Positions 43,229 through 51,372 of a stretch of DNA of 64,000 nt are shown piece after piece. The notes under the pieces were generated by a model, which saw nothing but the letters and a program-made list of their open reading frames with translations, was not told the origin of the DNA and searched no databases. The position numbers were made by a program, and so were the translations under genes. How positions within the stretch are numbered: position 1 is the stretch's first letter; each line of letters begins with the position of its first letter. The stretch is from Streptomyces sp. XM4193 (lineage in GTDB: Bacteria > Actinomycetota > Actinomycetes > Streptomycetales > Streptomycetaceae), in assembly GCF_023072595.1 (NCBI RefSeq), contig NZ_JALLGK010000004.1, forward strand, positions 434,001-498,000. Reading direction: 5' to 3'.

Positions 43229-44277
43229 CGAGGCTCATCCCCTCGCCGGTCGTCGTCGACATCCGTCCGGGCGCGCTGAACGACCTGGCGAGCGTCCTCG
43301 CCGACCAGCGAATCTCCGCCTCCGGCAAGCTGGCTGTCGCGATCAGCGGCGGCTCCGGGGCCCGGCTGCGCGAGCGGCTGGCCCCGGCGCTGCCCGGCGC
43401 CAGCTGGTACGAGGTGAGCGGCGGCACTCTGGACGACGCGATCCAGCTCGCGGACGCGATGAAGTCCGGCCGCTACGACGCGGTCGTCGGACTCGGCGGC
43501 GGCAAGATCATCGACTGTGCGAAGTTCGCCGCCGCCCGCATCGGCCTGCCGCTCGTCGCGGTGGCGACCAACCTCTCGCACGACGGCCTGTGTTCACCGG
43601 TCGCCACTCTCGACAACGACGCCGGGCGCGGCTCGTACGGGGTGCCGAACCCGATCGCCGTCGTCATCGACCTGGACGTCATCCGCGAGGCCCCGGCACG
43701 CTTCGTGCGCTCGGGCATCGGCGACGCGCTCTCCAACATCTCCGCCGTGGCGGACTGGGAGCTGTCCGCCCGCGAGACCGGCGAGCAGATCGACGGTCTG
43801 GCCGCGGCCATGGCCCGCCAGGCCGGCGAGGCGGTGCTGCGCCACCCCGGCGGGGTGGGCGACGACGCCTTCCTGCAGGTGCTCGCCGAGGGCCTGGTGC
43901 TGACCGGCATCTCGATGTCGGTCGCCGGCGACAGCCGTCCGGCCTCCGGCGCCTGCCACGAGATCAACCACGCCTTCGACCTCACGTTCCCCAAGCGGGC
44001 CGCGAGCCACGGCGAACAGTGCGGTCTGGGCGCGGTGTTCGCGATGCACCTGCGCGGTGACCGCGAGGCGTCCGCGCAGATGGCCGAGGTGCTGCGACGG
44101 CACCGGCTGCCCGTGCTGCCGTCCGACATCGGCTTCTCCGTCGAGGAGTTCGTCCGCGTCGTCGAGTTCGCACCCAAGACCCGTCCGGGCCGCTACACGA
44201 TCCTGGAGCACCTGGACCTGACCACCGAACAGATCAGGGACGCGTACGCCGACTATGCAAAAGCCATCGGTAGCTGA
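43216..44277 (+). CDS. Glycerol-1-phosphate dehydrogenase-like (AraM/EgsA family) iron-containing alcohol dehydrogenase
   Basis: The 353-residue product has the family NAD-binding motif GLGGGKIIDCAKFAA and metal-ligand segments NLSHDGLCSP, ACHEINHAFD and SHGEQCGLG, matching the sn-glycerol-1-phosphate dehydrogenase branch. That enzyme reduces dihydroxyacetone phosphate to glycerol-1-phosphate, the stereoisomer used in archaeal lipids and, in some Firmicutes, in heptaprenylglyceryl phosphate. Another polyol phosphate is possible. GTG at 43216 overlaps the preceding gene by 13 bases. Its location suggests it supplies the alcohol phosphate for CDP activation. Confidence 0.85.
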   Translation: MPVLTRLIPSPVVVDIRPGALNDLASVLADQRISASGKLAVAISGGSGARLRERLAPALPGASWYEVSGGTLDDAIQLADAMKSGRYDAVVGLGGGKIIDCAKFAAARIGLPLVAVATNLSHDGLCSPVATLDNDAGRGSYGVPNPIAVVIDLDVIREAPARFVRSGIGDALSNISAVADWELSARETGEQIDGLAAAMARQAGEAVLRHPGGVGDDAFLQVLAEGLVLTGISMSVAGDSRPASGACHEINHAFDLTFPKRAASHGEQCGLGAVFAMHLRGDREASAQMAEVLRRHRLPVLPSDIGFSVEEFVRVVEFAPKTRPGRYTILEHLDLTTEQIRDAYADYAKAIGS

Positions 44278-45040
44278 ACTCCGACCGGTCGTCCACCCCG
44301 AAGGGGTCAAGGACCGGCGCAGCGGCGAGCACTGGGCAGGCCGCCTGTACATGCGCGAGATTTCGCTTCGCTGTGACAGGTACCTGGTGAACACCCGGAT
44401 CACTCCGAACCAGCTCACGTACCTGATGGTCGTCGCCGGTGTGCTGGCGGGCGCGGCACTGCTGGTGCCGGGCCTGACCGGCGCACTGGTCGCAGCCCTG
44501 CTCATCCAGCTCTATCTGCTGCTGGACTGCGTGGACGGCGAGTTGGCCCGCTGGCGCAAGCAGACCTCGGTGACCGGCGTCTACCTGGACCGGGTCGGCC
44601 ACTACCTGGCCGAGGCCGCGCTGCTGGTCGGCTTCGGACTGCGGGGCGCTGACCTCTTCGCCCGCGAGGGCGCCTCGGCCAACTGGATGTGGGCCTTCCT
44701 CGGCGCCGTCGCGGCGCTCGGCGCGATCCTCATCAAGGCCGAGACGGACCTGGTCGACGTCGCACGGGCACGCAGCGGACTGGAGACGGCCAAGGACGAG
44801 GCGGCCACGCCCCGTTCCTCCGGACTGGCGCTCGCCCGACGGGCGGCGGCGGCGCTGAAGTTCCACCGGCTGGTCGGCGGGGTCGAGGCGTCACTGCTGA
44901 TCCTGGTGCTGGCGATCGTCGACACGGTCGCGGGCGGGATCTTCTGGACCCGCTTCGGCATCGCGCTGCTCGCCGCTATCGCGGTCCTGCAGACCGTGCT
45001 CCACCTGGTGTCCATCCTCGCCTCCCGGAGGCTGAAGTGA
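44255..45040 (+). CDS. CDP-alcohol phosphotransferase family membrane protein with altered motif
   Basis: The 261-residue membrane protein carries DCVDGELAR-8-G-3-D followed by His where the fourth, catalytic Asp is expected (Asp91, Asp94, Asp112, His116). Hydrophobic segments before and after the motif match the six-helix fold. Family members transfer a phospho-alcohol from a CDP donor to an acceptor. The Asp-to-His change at the presumed general base may mean altered chemistry, a different acceptor or loss of activity. The ATG at 44255 overlaps the dehydrogenase gene by 23 bases, and the stop overlaps the next GTG (GTGA). Confidence 0.85.
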   Translation: MQKPSVAELRPVVHPEGVKDRRSGEHWAGRLYMREISLRCDRYLVNTRITPNQLTYLMVVAGVLAGAALLVPGLTGALVAALLIQLYLLLDCVDGELARWRKQTSVTGVYLDRVGHYLAEAALLVGFGLRGADLFAREGASANWMWAFLGAVAALGAILIKAETDLVDVARARSGLETAKDEAATPRSSGLALARRAAAALKFHRLVGGVEASLLILVLAIVDTVAGGIFWTRFGIALLAAIAVLQTVLHLVSILASRRLK

Positions 45041-45966
45041 GCACCGGGGCCGACGGGGAGACCGAGCCGCGGACGGCGGAGTCCTTCCGCCTCGCCGCGG
45101 TCGTCATCACCATGGGCAACCGGCCCGCGGAGCTCGCCGAGCTGCTGGAGTCGGTAGCCAAGCAGGAGGGGCCGCCGGTCGAGGTGGTGGTGGTCGGCAA
45201 CGGCGCGCCGCTGCCCGACCTCCCCGAGGTGCCCGGCGGGCTGCGCACCGTCGAACTGCCGGAGAACCTCGGCATCCCCGGTGGCCGCAACGCCGGTGTC
45301 GAGGCGTTCGGAGCCGACGGCCGGGAGGTCGACGCCGTCCTCTTCCTGGACGACGACGGGCTGCTGCCCGGCACCGACACCGCCCGGCTGTGCCGGGAGG
45401 CGTTCACCGCCGACCCGGAGCTGGGCATCATCAGCTTCCGGATCGCCGACCCGGAGACGGGCGAGACCCAGCGCCGGCACGTTCCCCGGCTGCGCGCGGC
45501 CGACCCGATGCGCTCCTCGCGCGTGACGACCTTCCTCGGCGGCGCCAGCGCCGTGCGCACCGAGGTCCTGGCGCAGGTCGGCGGGTTGCCGGGCGACTTC
45601 TTCTACGCCCACGAGGAGACCGACCTCGCCTGGCGGGCGCTGGACGGCGGGTGGGGCATCGAGTACCGGGCCGACATGGTGCTGCACCACCCCACCACCT
45701 CGCCCTCCCGGCACGCGGTCTACCACCGGATGGTGGCCCGCAACCGGGTCTGGCTGGCCCGGCGGAACCTCCCGCTGCCCCTGATCCCGGTCTACCTCGG
45801 GGTGTGGGTGCTGCTCACCCTGGCCCGCCGCCCCTCCTGGCAGGCGCTGAAGGCGTGGCTGGGCGGTTTCAAGGAGGGTTGGACCACTTCCAGCGGCCCC
45901 AGGCGGGCCATGAGGTGGCGTACCGTGTGGCGGATGGCCCGTCTGGGCCGACCGCCGGTCATCTGA
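45037..45966 (+). CDS. Family 2 glycosyltransferase
   Basis: The 309-residue cytoplasmic protein has the GT2 (GT-A) fold: AAVVITMGNRPAELAELLES, VVVVGNG, NLGIPGGRNAGVEAF, metal-binding DDD (AVLFLDDDGLLPG), TTFLGGASAVRTEVL and the acceptor motif HEETDLAWR. It resembles rhamnosyl- and galactofuranosyl-type transferases of cell-surface polymers. GTG at 45037 has CGGAGG upstream and overlaps the preceding stop. It probably adds a sugar to the product of the neighbouring CDP-alcohol enzymes before export by the ABC transporter. Confidence 0.92.
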   Translation: MSTGADGETEPRTAESFRLAAVVITMGNRPAELAELLESVAKQEGPPVEVVVVGNGAPLPDLPEVPGGLRTVELPENLGIPGGRNAGVEAFGADGREVDAVLFLDDDGLLPGTDTARLCREAFTADPELGIISFRIADPETGETQRRHVPRLRAADPMRSSRVTTFLGGASAVRTEVLAQVGGLPGDFFYAHEETDLAWRALDGGWGIEYRADMVLHHPTTSPSRHAVYHRMVARNRVWLARRNLPLPLIPVYLGVWVLLTLARRPSWQALKAWLGGFKEGWTTSSGPRRAMRWRTVWRMARLGRPPVI

Positions 45967-46059
45967 CAGGCTCGGATCTGAGAACATCGGGTCCCACCCC
46001 ATCTCACGGTGGATCTCAGCTTTTGTGAGCCCTTGCAGAGTGAGGACGAAAGTTTCAAC

Positions 46060-46995
46060 GTGAGCGAGTCAACGCACGACGGTGCGGTCGCTGTCAGTCC
46101 CCGACCCGGAAGCGACGAAGGCCTGTCCCCGGCCGAACTCGCGGCCAAGTACGGGCTGTCGCAGTCAGGAGCAAGGCCGTCACTGAGCGGCTACGTCAAG
46201 CAGCTGTGGGGACGGCGCCACTTCATCCTGACGTTCTCCCGGGCGAAGCTGCACGCCCAGTACAGCCAGGCCAAGCTCGGCCAGCTGTGGCAGGTGATGA
46301 CCCCGCTGCTGAACGCGGGCGTCTACTTCCTGATCTTCGGCCTGATCCTGAGGGCCGGCCGGGGCATGGACATCAGGGACTACATCCCGTTCCTGATCAT
46401 CGGGGTGTTCGTCTTCACCTTCACCCAGAGCTCCGCGCTCGCCGGTGTGCGCGCGATCTCCGGCAACCTGGGGCTGGTGCGGGCGCTGCACTTCCCCCGG
46501 GCCTCGCTGCCGATCTCCTTCTCGCTCCAGCAGCTCCAGCAGCTGCTGTACTCGATGGTGATCGTCTTCATCTTCGTGCTGTCCTTCGGCAACTGGCCGC
46601 GCTGGTCCTGGCTGTTGATCGTCCCGGTGCTGGTGCTCCAGTTCGTCTTCAACACCGGGCTGGCGCTGGTCCTCGCCCGGATGGGCAGCAAGACCCCCGA
46701 CCTCGCGCAGCTGATGCCCTTCGTGCTGCGCACCTGGATGTACGCCTCGGGCGTGCTCTTCAGCATCCCGCTGATGCTGGAGGACCGGGACGTGCCCCTG
46801 TGGGTCGTGGACGTGCTCCAGTGGAACCCGGCGGCGATCTACATGGACCTCATCCGCTGCGCCCTCATCGACGGGTACAGCACGGAGAACCTCCCGCCGC
46901 TGGTCTGGCCGGTCGCGATCGGGTGGGCCCTGCTGATGGCGGCCGTTGGATTTGTGTACTTCTGGAAGGCGGAGGAGCGTTATGGCCGTGGCTGA
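46060..46995 (+). CDS. Wzm/TagG-type ABC-2 exporter permease
   Basis: The 311-residue membrane protein has an N-terminal cytoplasmic stretch (to about residue 60) and about six transmembrane helices of the ABC-2 polysaccharide/teichoic-acid exporter type (KLGQLWQVMTPLLNAGVYFL, IFGLILRAGRG, RTWMYASGVLFSIPLM, WNPAAIYMDLIRCALIDG). GTG at 46060 (VSESTHDG) is preferred over in-frame GTG at 46009 because family members start there, though its AGGA element is somewhat distant. The stop overlaps the ATPase gene by 14 bases. Confidence 0.9.
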   Translation: MSESTHDGAVAVSPRPGSDEGLSPAELAAKYGLSQSGARPSLSGYVKQLWGRRHFILTFSRAKLHAQYSQAKLGQLWQVMTPLLNAGVYFLIFGLILRAGRGMDIRDYIPFLIIGVFVFTFTQSSALAGVRAISGNLGLVRALHFPRASLPISFSLQQLQQLLYSMVIVFIFVLSFGNWPRWSWLLIVPVLVLQFVFNTGLALVLARMGSKTPDLAQLMPFVLRTWMYASGVLFSIPLMLEDRDVPLWVVDVLQWNPAAIYMDLIRCALIDGYSTENLPPLVWPVAIGWALLMAAVGFVYFWKAEERYGRG

Positions 46996-47815
46996 GCGAA
47001 CCGAAGCGGACACCGGTCCCGCCGACTCCCCGAACGCCCCGAGCCCCGCGACCGGCGGCATCCCGACGGTGATCGCCGACGAGGTGCACATCGTCTACCG
47101 GGTCTACGGCGGCACCAAGGGCAAGGGCAGCGCGACCGCGGCGCTCAACCGGATAGTGCGGCGCGGCAAGGCCAACCGCGCGCTGCGCGAGGTGCACGCG
47201 GTGCGCGGCGTCAGCTTCACCGCCTACCGCGGCGAGGCCATCGGCCTGATCGGCTCCAACGGTTCGGGCAAGTCCACGCTGCTGCGGGCCATCGCCGGAC
47301 TGCTGCCGCCCGAGCGCGGCACGGTCTACACCGACGGCCAGCCCTCGCTGCTGGGTGTCAACGCCGCGCTGATGAACGACCTCACCGGCGAGCGCAACGT
47401 CGTCCTCGGCGGACTGGCCATGGGAATGAGCCGGGAGCAGGTCCAGGAGCGCTACCAGCACATCGTCGACTTCTCCGGGATCAACGAGAAGGGCGACTTC
47501 ATCACGCTGCCGATGCGCACGTACTCCTCGGGCATGGCCGCGCGGCTGCGGTTCTCCATCGCCGCGGCCAAGGACCACGACGTCCTGATGATCGACGAGG
47601 CGCTGGCGACCGGCGACAAGAAGTTCCAGAAGCGCTCGGAGGCCCGTATCCGGGAGCTGCGCAAGGAGGCCGGCACGGTCTTCCTGGTGAGCCACAACAA
47701 CAAGTCGATCAGGGACACCTGCGAGCGGGTGCTGTGGCTCGAGCACGGCGAGCTGCGGATGGACGGGCCGACGGCCGACGTCCTCAAGGAGTACGAGAAG
47801 TTCACCGGCAAGTGA
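46982..47815 (+). CDS. Wzt/TagH-type ABC exporter ATPase
   Basis: The 277-residue ATPase has Walker A GSNGSGKSTLL near residue 90, the polysaccharide-exporter pattern LLGVNAALMNDLTGERNVVL, signature YSSGMAARL, Walker B VLMIDEALATGD and H-loop VSHNN. It powers export of a lipid-linked polymer with the preceding permease. It lacks the long C-terminal carbohydrate-recognition domain of some Wzt proteins, ending soon after the core domain like TagH. The ATG at 46982 has GGAGGAG upstream. A hairpin follows the stop, closing the locus. Confidence 0.94.
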   Translation: MAVAERTEADTGPADSPNAPSPATGGIPTVIADEVHIVYRVYGGTKGKGSATAALNRIVRRGKANRALREVHAVRGVSFTAYRGEAIGLIGSNGSGKSTLLRAIAGLLPPERGTVYTDGQPSLLGVNAALMNDLTGERNVVLGGLAMGMSREQVQERYQHIVDFSGINEKGDFITLPMRTYSSGMAARLRFSIAAAKDHDVLMIDEALATGDKKFQKRSEARIRELRKEAGTVFLVSHNNKSIRDTCERVLWLEHGELRMDGPTADVLKEYEKFTGK

Positions 47816-47837
47816 GCCCGGTGTGCCCGGACGAGCT

Positions 47838-47865
47838 CCCGCGGTGCCCGTTTCGGTACCGCGGG
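47838..47865 (+). terminator. Terminator of the glycopolymer locus
   Basis: CCCGCGGT and ACCGCGGG form a perfect 8-bp stem, extendable inward, followed by TGTTTG. It begins 22 bases after the last exporter gene. Confidence 0.75.
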
Positions 47866-48096
47866 TGTTTGCCCGCGCACTCGTTGTAGATCACGCGGCG
47901 CCGGGGCGAGTGCGCCTGTGCGCCGGGTGAGTGTGCCCCGGGCGCGTGCGACTTCATGAGTCGGCGGGTGACCATGGGGGCACGGTAGGCGCAGGCCCGA
48001 CCACCGCGCGGGCCGCCGGAACGAGTTCCGGCGGTTGGTGACGGCACCCGCCAAGTGCCTTTGCGCTACCGCCACTTGAGACGCAGAGGAGACCTA

Positions 48097-49254
48097 GTGA
48101 ACCCGGTTCGACCGGCTAACGTCGGCGTCGACGCAGCAGGAGTGCTCCCGTTGCTGGAACGCGGACGCAGCCTCGCTGAACCCATGCTGCGCGAGGCTGT
48201 GGCCCGCCTGGCGCCCCCCATGGACACCGTCGCCGCCTACCACTTCGGCTGGATAGACGCCGCTGGGGAGCCGGCCGACGGTGACGGGGGCAAAGCGGTG
48301 CGCCCCGCGCTCGCGATGCTGTCCGCGGCCGCGGCGGGCGCTCCGCCGGAGACGGGCATCCCGGGAGCGGTGGCGGTCGAGCTCGTCCACAACTTCTCGC
48401 TGCTGCACGACGATCTGATGGACGGCGACGAGCAGCGCCGCCACCGCGACACCGTGTGGAAGGTGCACGGACCGGCCCAGGCGATCCTGGTGGGCGACGC
48501 CCTCTTCGCGTTGGCGAACGAGGTGTTGCTGGAGCTCGGCACCGTCGAGGCCGCCAGAGCAGCCGCCAGGCTGACCGCGGCGACCCGCAAGCTGATCGAC
48601 GGGCAGGCCCAGGACATCACCTTCGAGACCCGCGACCGGGTGACCGTCGCGGAGTGCCTGGAGATGGAGGGCAACAAGACCGGCGCCCTCCTGGCCTGCG
48701 CCGTCTCCATCGGCGCCGTGCTCGGAGGCGCGGACGACCGTACGGCCGGCGCGCTGGAGGCGTTCGGGCACCATCTCGGTCTCGCCTACCAGGCCGTGGA
48801 CGATCTGCTCGGGATCTGGGGCGACCCGGAGTCGACCGGCAAGCAGACCTGGTCGGACCTGCGGCAGCGCAAGAAGTCGCTGCCGGTCGCGGCGGCCCTG
48901 GAGGCGGGCGGCGAGGCCGCCAAGCAGCTCGGCGAGCTGCTGGCCACCGACGCCCATCTGCGGGTCGGCACCGAGGTCTCCGGCCCCGGGGAGCAGTACG
49001 GGCGGCTGGCCGCCGAGCATGCCGCGGCCCGCGGGACGGACCCCGCCTCCGATCTGATGGCCGACTTCGACGAGGCGGAATTCGCTCTGCGTGCCTCGCT
49101 GATCGAGCAGGCCGGCGGGCGGGAGTGGACCGCACAGGAGGCGCGTCGCCAGCATCAACTCGCGCTGGACGCCCTGGAGAGCGTCGAGCTGCCGCAGGAA
49201 GTGCGCGACCAGCTCGCCGCACTCGCGAAGTTCGTGATCGAGCGGCGGCGTTGA
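48097..49254 (+). CDS. Polyprenyl (trans-isoprenyl) diphosphate synthase
   Basis: The 385-residue product condenses isopentenyl diphosphate onto allylic primers. The first Asp-rich motif is LLHDDLMDGD and the second is QAVDDLLGIWGDP; KAVRPAL and GNKTGALL are also typical. Chain length cannot be read reliably from sequence. GTG at 48097 has AGAGGAG six bases upstream. It follows the exporter locus after a terminator, so it is probably separately transcribed, and ends at a very strong hairpin. It could supply prenyl lipids such as carrier lipid, quinone side chain or terpenoid precursors. Confidence 0.92.
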   Translation: MNPVRPANVGVDAAGVLPLLERGRSLAEPMLREAVARLAPPMDTVAAYHFGWIDAAGEPADGDGGKAVRPALAMLSAAAAGAPPETGIPGAVAVELVHNFSLLHDDLMDGDEQRRHRDTVWKVHGPAQAILVGDALFALANEVLLELGTVEAARAAARLTAATRKLIDGQAQDITFETRDRVTVAECLEMEGNKTGALLACAVSIGAVLGGADDRTAGALEAFGHHLGLAYQAVDDLLGIWGDPESTGKQTWSDLRQRKKSLPVAAALEAGGEAAKQLGELLATDAHLRVGTEVSGPGEQYGRLAAEHAAARGTDPASDLMADFDEAEFALRASLIEQAGGREWTAQEARRQHQLALDALESVELPQEVRDQLAALAKFVIERRR

Positions 49255-49258
49255 GCCC

Positions 49259-49303
49259 GGTGGTCGGGCGCGGGCGCCGACTCGGCGCCCGCGCCCGACC
49301 ACC
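49259..49303. terminator. Bidirectional terminator between the prenyl synthase and phosphatase genes
   Basis: A perfect 20-bp stem (left arm 49259-49278, right arm 49284-49303) with loop gactc begins five bases after the prenyl synthase stop, between convergent genes. Confidence 0.9.
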
Positions 49304-49414
49304 GCGTGTTCCCGGACCGGCCGGCTGCGGAGGACCGCGGCCGGCCGGTTTGCGTGCGGTGCGAGCGGCAGCGGGCGGACGCCTCTGGAGGACCGGCCAC
49401 CGCCCGGCGGCGGC

Positions 49415-50206
49415 TCAGATCAGCAACTGCTCCCGCAGCCGGTCCCGAGTGGCCTCGGAGAGCCCCAGCCCGTCGTGCAGATAGCTGTCCACCCCGCCCC
49501 AGGTCTCCTCGATCGCCGCGTACGCCGCGCTCAGATAGCTCACACGTGCGTCGAACAGCGGCGAGAGCAGCTCCGCGATCTCGGGCTCGATGCCCGGCTG
49601 CGTCGGGTCGCCCCGATGGACCTTGTAGCGCCTGCGCGGGTCTCCGGAGAGCAGGTAGTCGGACTCGATCGCGTCCCGCTCGACCCCGACGGCGAGCAGG
49701 GTGACGGCGACGCTCAGGCCCGCCCGGTCCTTGCCGGCCGCACAGTGCATCAGCGCGGGCACACCGCCCTCGGCCATGCTGTGCAGCACCCGGCTGTGGT
49801 CGGCGGTGCGCTCGGTGACGATCGTCCGGTACGTCGCCTCCATGTTGGCGGCGGCCTGTCCGTCGCCGAGCGCGGCCCGCAGCTCGGGCAGCGCGCCGTC
49901 GCGCACCAGCTGCCAGAAGTCGGCGCCGTGCGCGGGGTCGGTGAGCGGTATGTTCACGTTCCGCACGCCCGGCAGCTCGACGTCCGGGCCCTCCAGCGCC
50001 TGGTCGGCGGCGTTGCGGAAGTCGAAGACCGTGTGCAGCCCGAGGCCGGTGAGGAACGCCGTGTCCTCGGCGGTGGCGTGTGCCAGATGCCCGCTGCGGA
50101 ACAGCACGCCCTCGCGGACCCGCCGACCGTCGGTCGTCGGGAGCCCGCCGACGTCACGGAAGTTGCGCACGCCGGTCAGACTGGGCTCGACGGCTTCGGA
50201 CGTCAC
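49415..50206 (-). CDS. Tyrosine-protein phosphatase (MptpB-like)
   Basis: The 263-residue product has the catalytic P-loop HCAAGKDRAG (HCx5R; Cys155, Arg161) and the N-terminal NFRDVGGLPT motif of the atypical bacterial phosphatases related to mycobacterial PtpB, which can act on phosphotyrosine or phosphoinositides. GTG at 50206 has GAGGAG five bases upstream. No signal peptide is evident, although mycobacterial PtpB is secreted without one. It diverges from the AlkB-like gene. Confidence 0.9.
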   Translation of the reverse strand: MTSEAVEPSLTGVRNFRDVGGLPTTDGRRVREGVLFRSGHLAHATAEDTAFLTGLGLHTVFDFRNAADQALEGPDVELPGVRNVNIPLTDPAHGADFWQLVRDGALPELRAALGDGQAAANMEATYRTIVTERTADHSRVLHSMAEGGVPALMHCAAGKDRAGLSVAVTLLAVGVERDAIESDYLLSGDPRRRYKVHRGDPTQPGIEPEIAELLSPLFDARVSYLSAAYAAIEETWGGVDSYLHDGLGLSEATRDRLREQLLI

Positions 50207-50350
50207 ATGAACTCCTCGTGTTCGACGGTGCGGCGCCCCCGACGATACGACAACGATGCCTCCGGCAACCATGGGCCGTGGAGCGCACCGGGGCGGCCCG
50301 GGGGCGGCTGTCGTACCCGGCCGCCGGAGCCGGTTGTCGTACCCGGCTCC

Positions 50351-50356
50351 TACCCT
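50351..50356 (+). promoter_or_regulatory. Candidate -10 box for leaderless alkB-like transcription
   Basis: TACCCT lies six bases before the ATG at 50363. The intervening ggagcg could also serve as a weak ribosome-binding site, so leaderless expression is only possible. Confidence 0.35.
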
Positions 50357-50362
50357 GGAGCG

Positions 50363-51031
50363 ATGACCGAGGGACTCTTTCCGGCCGAGCCGCGGGAGGT
50401 GGCACCGGGAGCGGTGCACCTGCCGGGCCGGCTCGGTCGCGAGGAGCAGCGCGAGCTGCTGGCTGCCTGCCGCCGGTGGGCGCTGCCGCCCGCGGGTCTG
50501 CGGACGGTGGCGATGCCGCGGGGCGGCCGGATGTCGGTGCGCCAGGTCTGCCTGGGTTGGCACTGGTACCCCTACGGCTACGCCCGGACCGTGGTCGACG
50601 GAGACGGCTCCCCGGTCAAGGAGTTCCCCGGCTGGCTGGGGGAGTGGGCGCGCGGCGCGGTGGCCGCGGCGTACGACGCGCATCCGGTGCCGGGCGGGCA
50701 GCCCGAGCGGCTCGCGTACGACATCGCCCTGGTGAACTTCTACGACGACCGCGCCCGGATGGGGATGCACCGCGACAGCGACGAGCAGTCGTCTGCCCCG
50801 GTGGTCTCCTTCAGTCTCGGGGACACCTGCGTCTTCCGCTTCGGCGACGCCGATGACCGGGGATCGCCCTACACGGACACCGAGTTGGCCGGCGGCGACG
50901 CCTTCGTCTTCGGCGGGCCGGCGCGGCTGGCGTACCACGGCGTCCCGCGCACCCGGCCCGGTACGGCGCCCGCCTGGCTGGGGCTGCGCGGCCGACTCAG
51001 CGTGACCGTCCGGCAGTTCGAACCCTCCTGA
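50363..51031 (+). CDS. AlkB-like 2-oxoglutarate/Fe(II)-dependent dioxygenase
   Basis: The 222-residue product has the AlkB iron site MHRDSDE (His136, Asp138) and YHGVPR (His192), and the 2-oxoglutarate-binding RLSVTVR (Arg211, Arg217), in the expected order. LVNFYDDRARMGMH is typical of the family. AlkB enzymes repair alkylated bases in DNA or RNA by oxidative demethylation. ATG at 50363. No adaptive-response partner (Ada, AlkA) lies nearby. Confidence 0.92.
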   Translation: MTEGLFPAEPREVAPGAVHLPGRLGREEQRELLAACRRWALPPAGLRTVAMPRGGRMSVRQVCLGWHWYPYGYARTVVDGDGSPVKEFPGWLGEWARGAVAAAYDAHPVPGGQPERLAYDIALVNFYDDRARMGMHRDSDEQSSAPVVSFSLGDTCVFRFGDADDRGSPYTDTELAGGDAFVFGGPARLAYHGVPRTRPGTAPAWLGLRGRLSVTVRQFEPS

Positions 51032-51372
51032 TCCGCCTCGAACCCACCAACCCCGGCACCTCGGCCCTCGTTCCTGGGTCTTCGCCCCTCGGGCCGGCTT
51101 CACCGGCTCGCCCGACTCGCGCACCGGCGTACGGAGTTGGGGAGCGAGCGCGGGCGCGCGCCGGGGGAGCGCGGTACCCGGCGGTGCTCCCGCAAAGAGG
51201 CCGGACACGCGAGATTCACCCGTAGGGAGGTGGCGCGGGGTGGCGAATGAACCGAGTGCACCCTGCCGCCCCGAAGTGCGCCGCTAGCGTGAAACGCAAC
51301 CCCGGCGTCGACGTGCGCTGAACCGTTTCCCCGCGTGCCCAGGCGGGGTTGACCCGACCTCCGAGGACTGCG
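51032..51372. other. 341-bp intergenic region upstream of the conservon
   Basis: No credible gene. A TAGCGT box (51285-51290) with CTGCCG 16 bases upstream is a possible cvnA promoter. CCCCGC-8-GCGGGG (51329-51348) could fold in the leader just before the cvnA ribosome-binding site. Confidence 0.45.
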
